DNA of 5,973 bases from an uncultured Pirellulaceae bacterium (GTDB lineage: Bacteria; Planctomycetota; Planctomycetia; Pirellulales; Pirellulaceae), in assembly GCA_934255105.1 (NCBI GenBank), contig CAKQNH010000335.1:1-5973 (forward strand), read 5' to 3'. Positions 5,924 to 5,973 of this stretch are shown here, one piece after another. A program made the position numbers and the translations under genes. How positions within the stretch are numbered: the stretch's first letter is position 1; every line of letters begins with the position of its first letter. The notes beneath the pieces are model-generated. The model was not told the origin of the DNA. It saw nothing but the letters and a program-made list of their open reading frames with translations, and did not search any database.

Positions 5924-5973
5924 TTAAGCTTCCGACGCTAGCTTCTGCGACGGCGAACCGGAACCATCAACAC
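5924..5973 (-). CDS. C-terminal end of an unidentified gene (runs off right edge)
   Basis: On the minus strand one frame is open from the right edge to a TAA at 5926-5924, reading VDGSGSPSQKLASEA. The other two minus-strand frames hit stops almost at once (TAG and TGA). A strong intrinsic terminator begins 29 bp downstream in the same orientation, which is the main reason to believe this is the end of a real gene. The tail is small and polar, with Gly, Ser and Ala, and I do not recognise the family. It is convergent with the polysaccharide genes. Confidence 0.6.
   Translation of the reverse strand, partial: VDGSGSPSQKLASEA

Noticed and set aside
5714..5941. Plus-strand open frame of 75 codons
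   Set aside because: It reads through the terminator hairpin and into the antisense of the minus-strand gene end; no recognisable motif.

Overview
The window looks like part of a cell-surface polysaccharide (O-antigen, capsule or exopolysaccharide) biosynthesis locus, followed by about 1.4 kb of decayed accessory DNA. Moderately GC-rich composition, missing Shine-Dalgarno sequences, a VanZ/acyltransferase membrane protein in a glycan locus, and a Uma2-family remnant all fit a Planctomycetota-type genome (for example a Pirellulaceae relative). That assignment is an inference; no rRNA or marker gene is present.

Layout, left to right. Positions 3-746 (+) are the C-terminal part of a GT-B glycosyltransferase whose start lies outside the window. 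Positions 759-1898 (+) are a complete GT4-like glycosyltransferase. Positions 1957-4515 (+) are an 852-residue membrane protein with three successive VanZ-like units fused to a C-terminal acyltransferase-3 (OafA-like) domain. The genes are co-directional with gaps of 12 and 58 bp, so they probably form one transcription unit: two enzymes add sugars and the third probably O-acylates the glycan at the membrane.

Positions 4516-5923 hold no intact gene. Right after the acyltransferase stop is a roughly 60-codon remnant of the C-terminus of a UDP-sugar 4-epimerase-type (WbpP-like) SDR protein (4534-4716, +). Facing it is the N-terminal half of a Uma2-family nuclease gene (about 4750-4992, -), cut off before its catalytic core. 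Further right are a CACGAAA-type repeat, a GAGTAC-type repeat with an inverted repeat, small hairpins, and a second, shorter epimerase-like tail (5566-5649, +).

At the right edge a gene on the minus strand ends at 5924, followed by a strong intrinsic terminator at 5862-5895. The surface-glycan operon and this gene are therefore convergent, separated by a graveyard of gene fragments.
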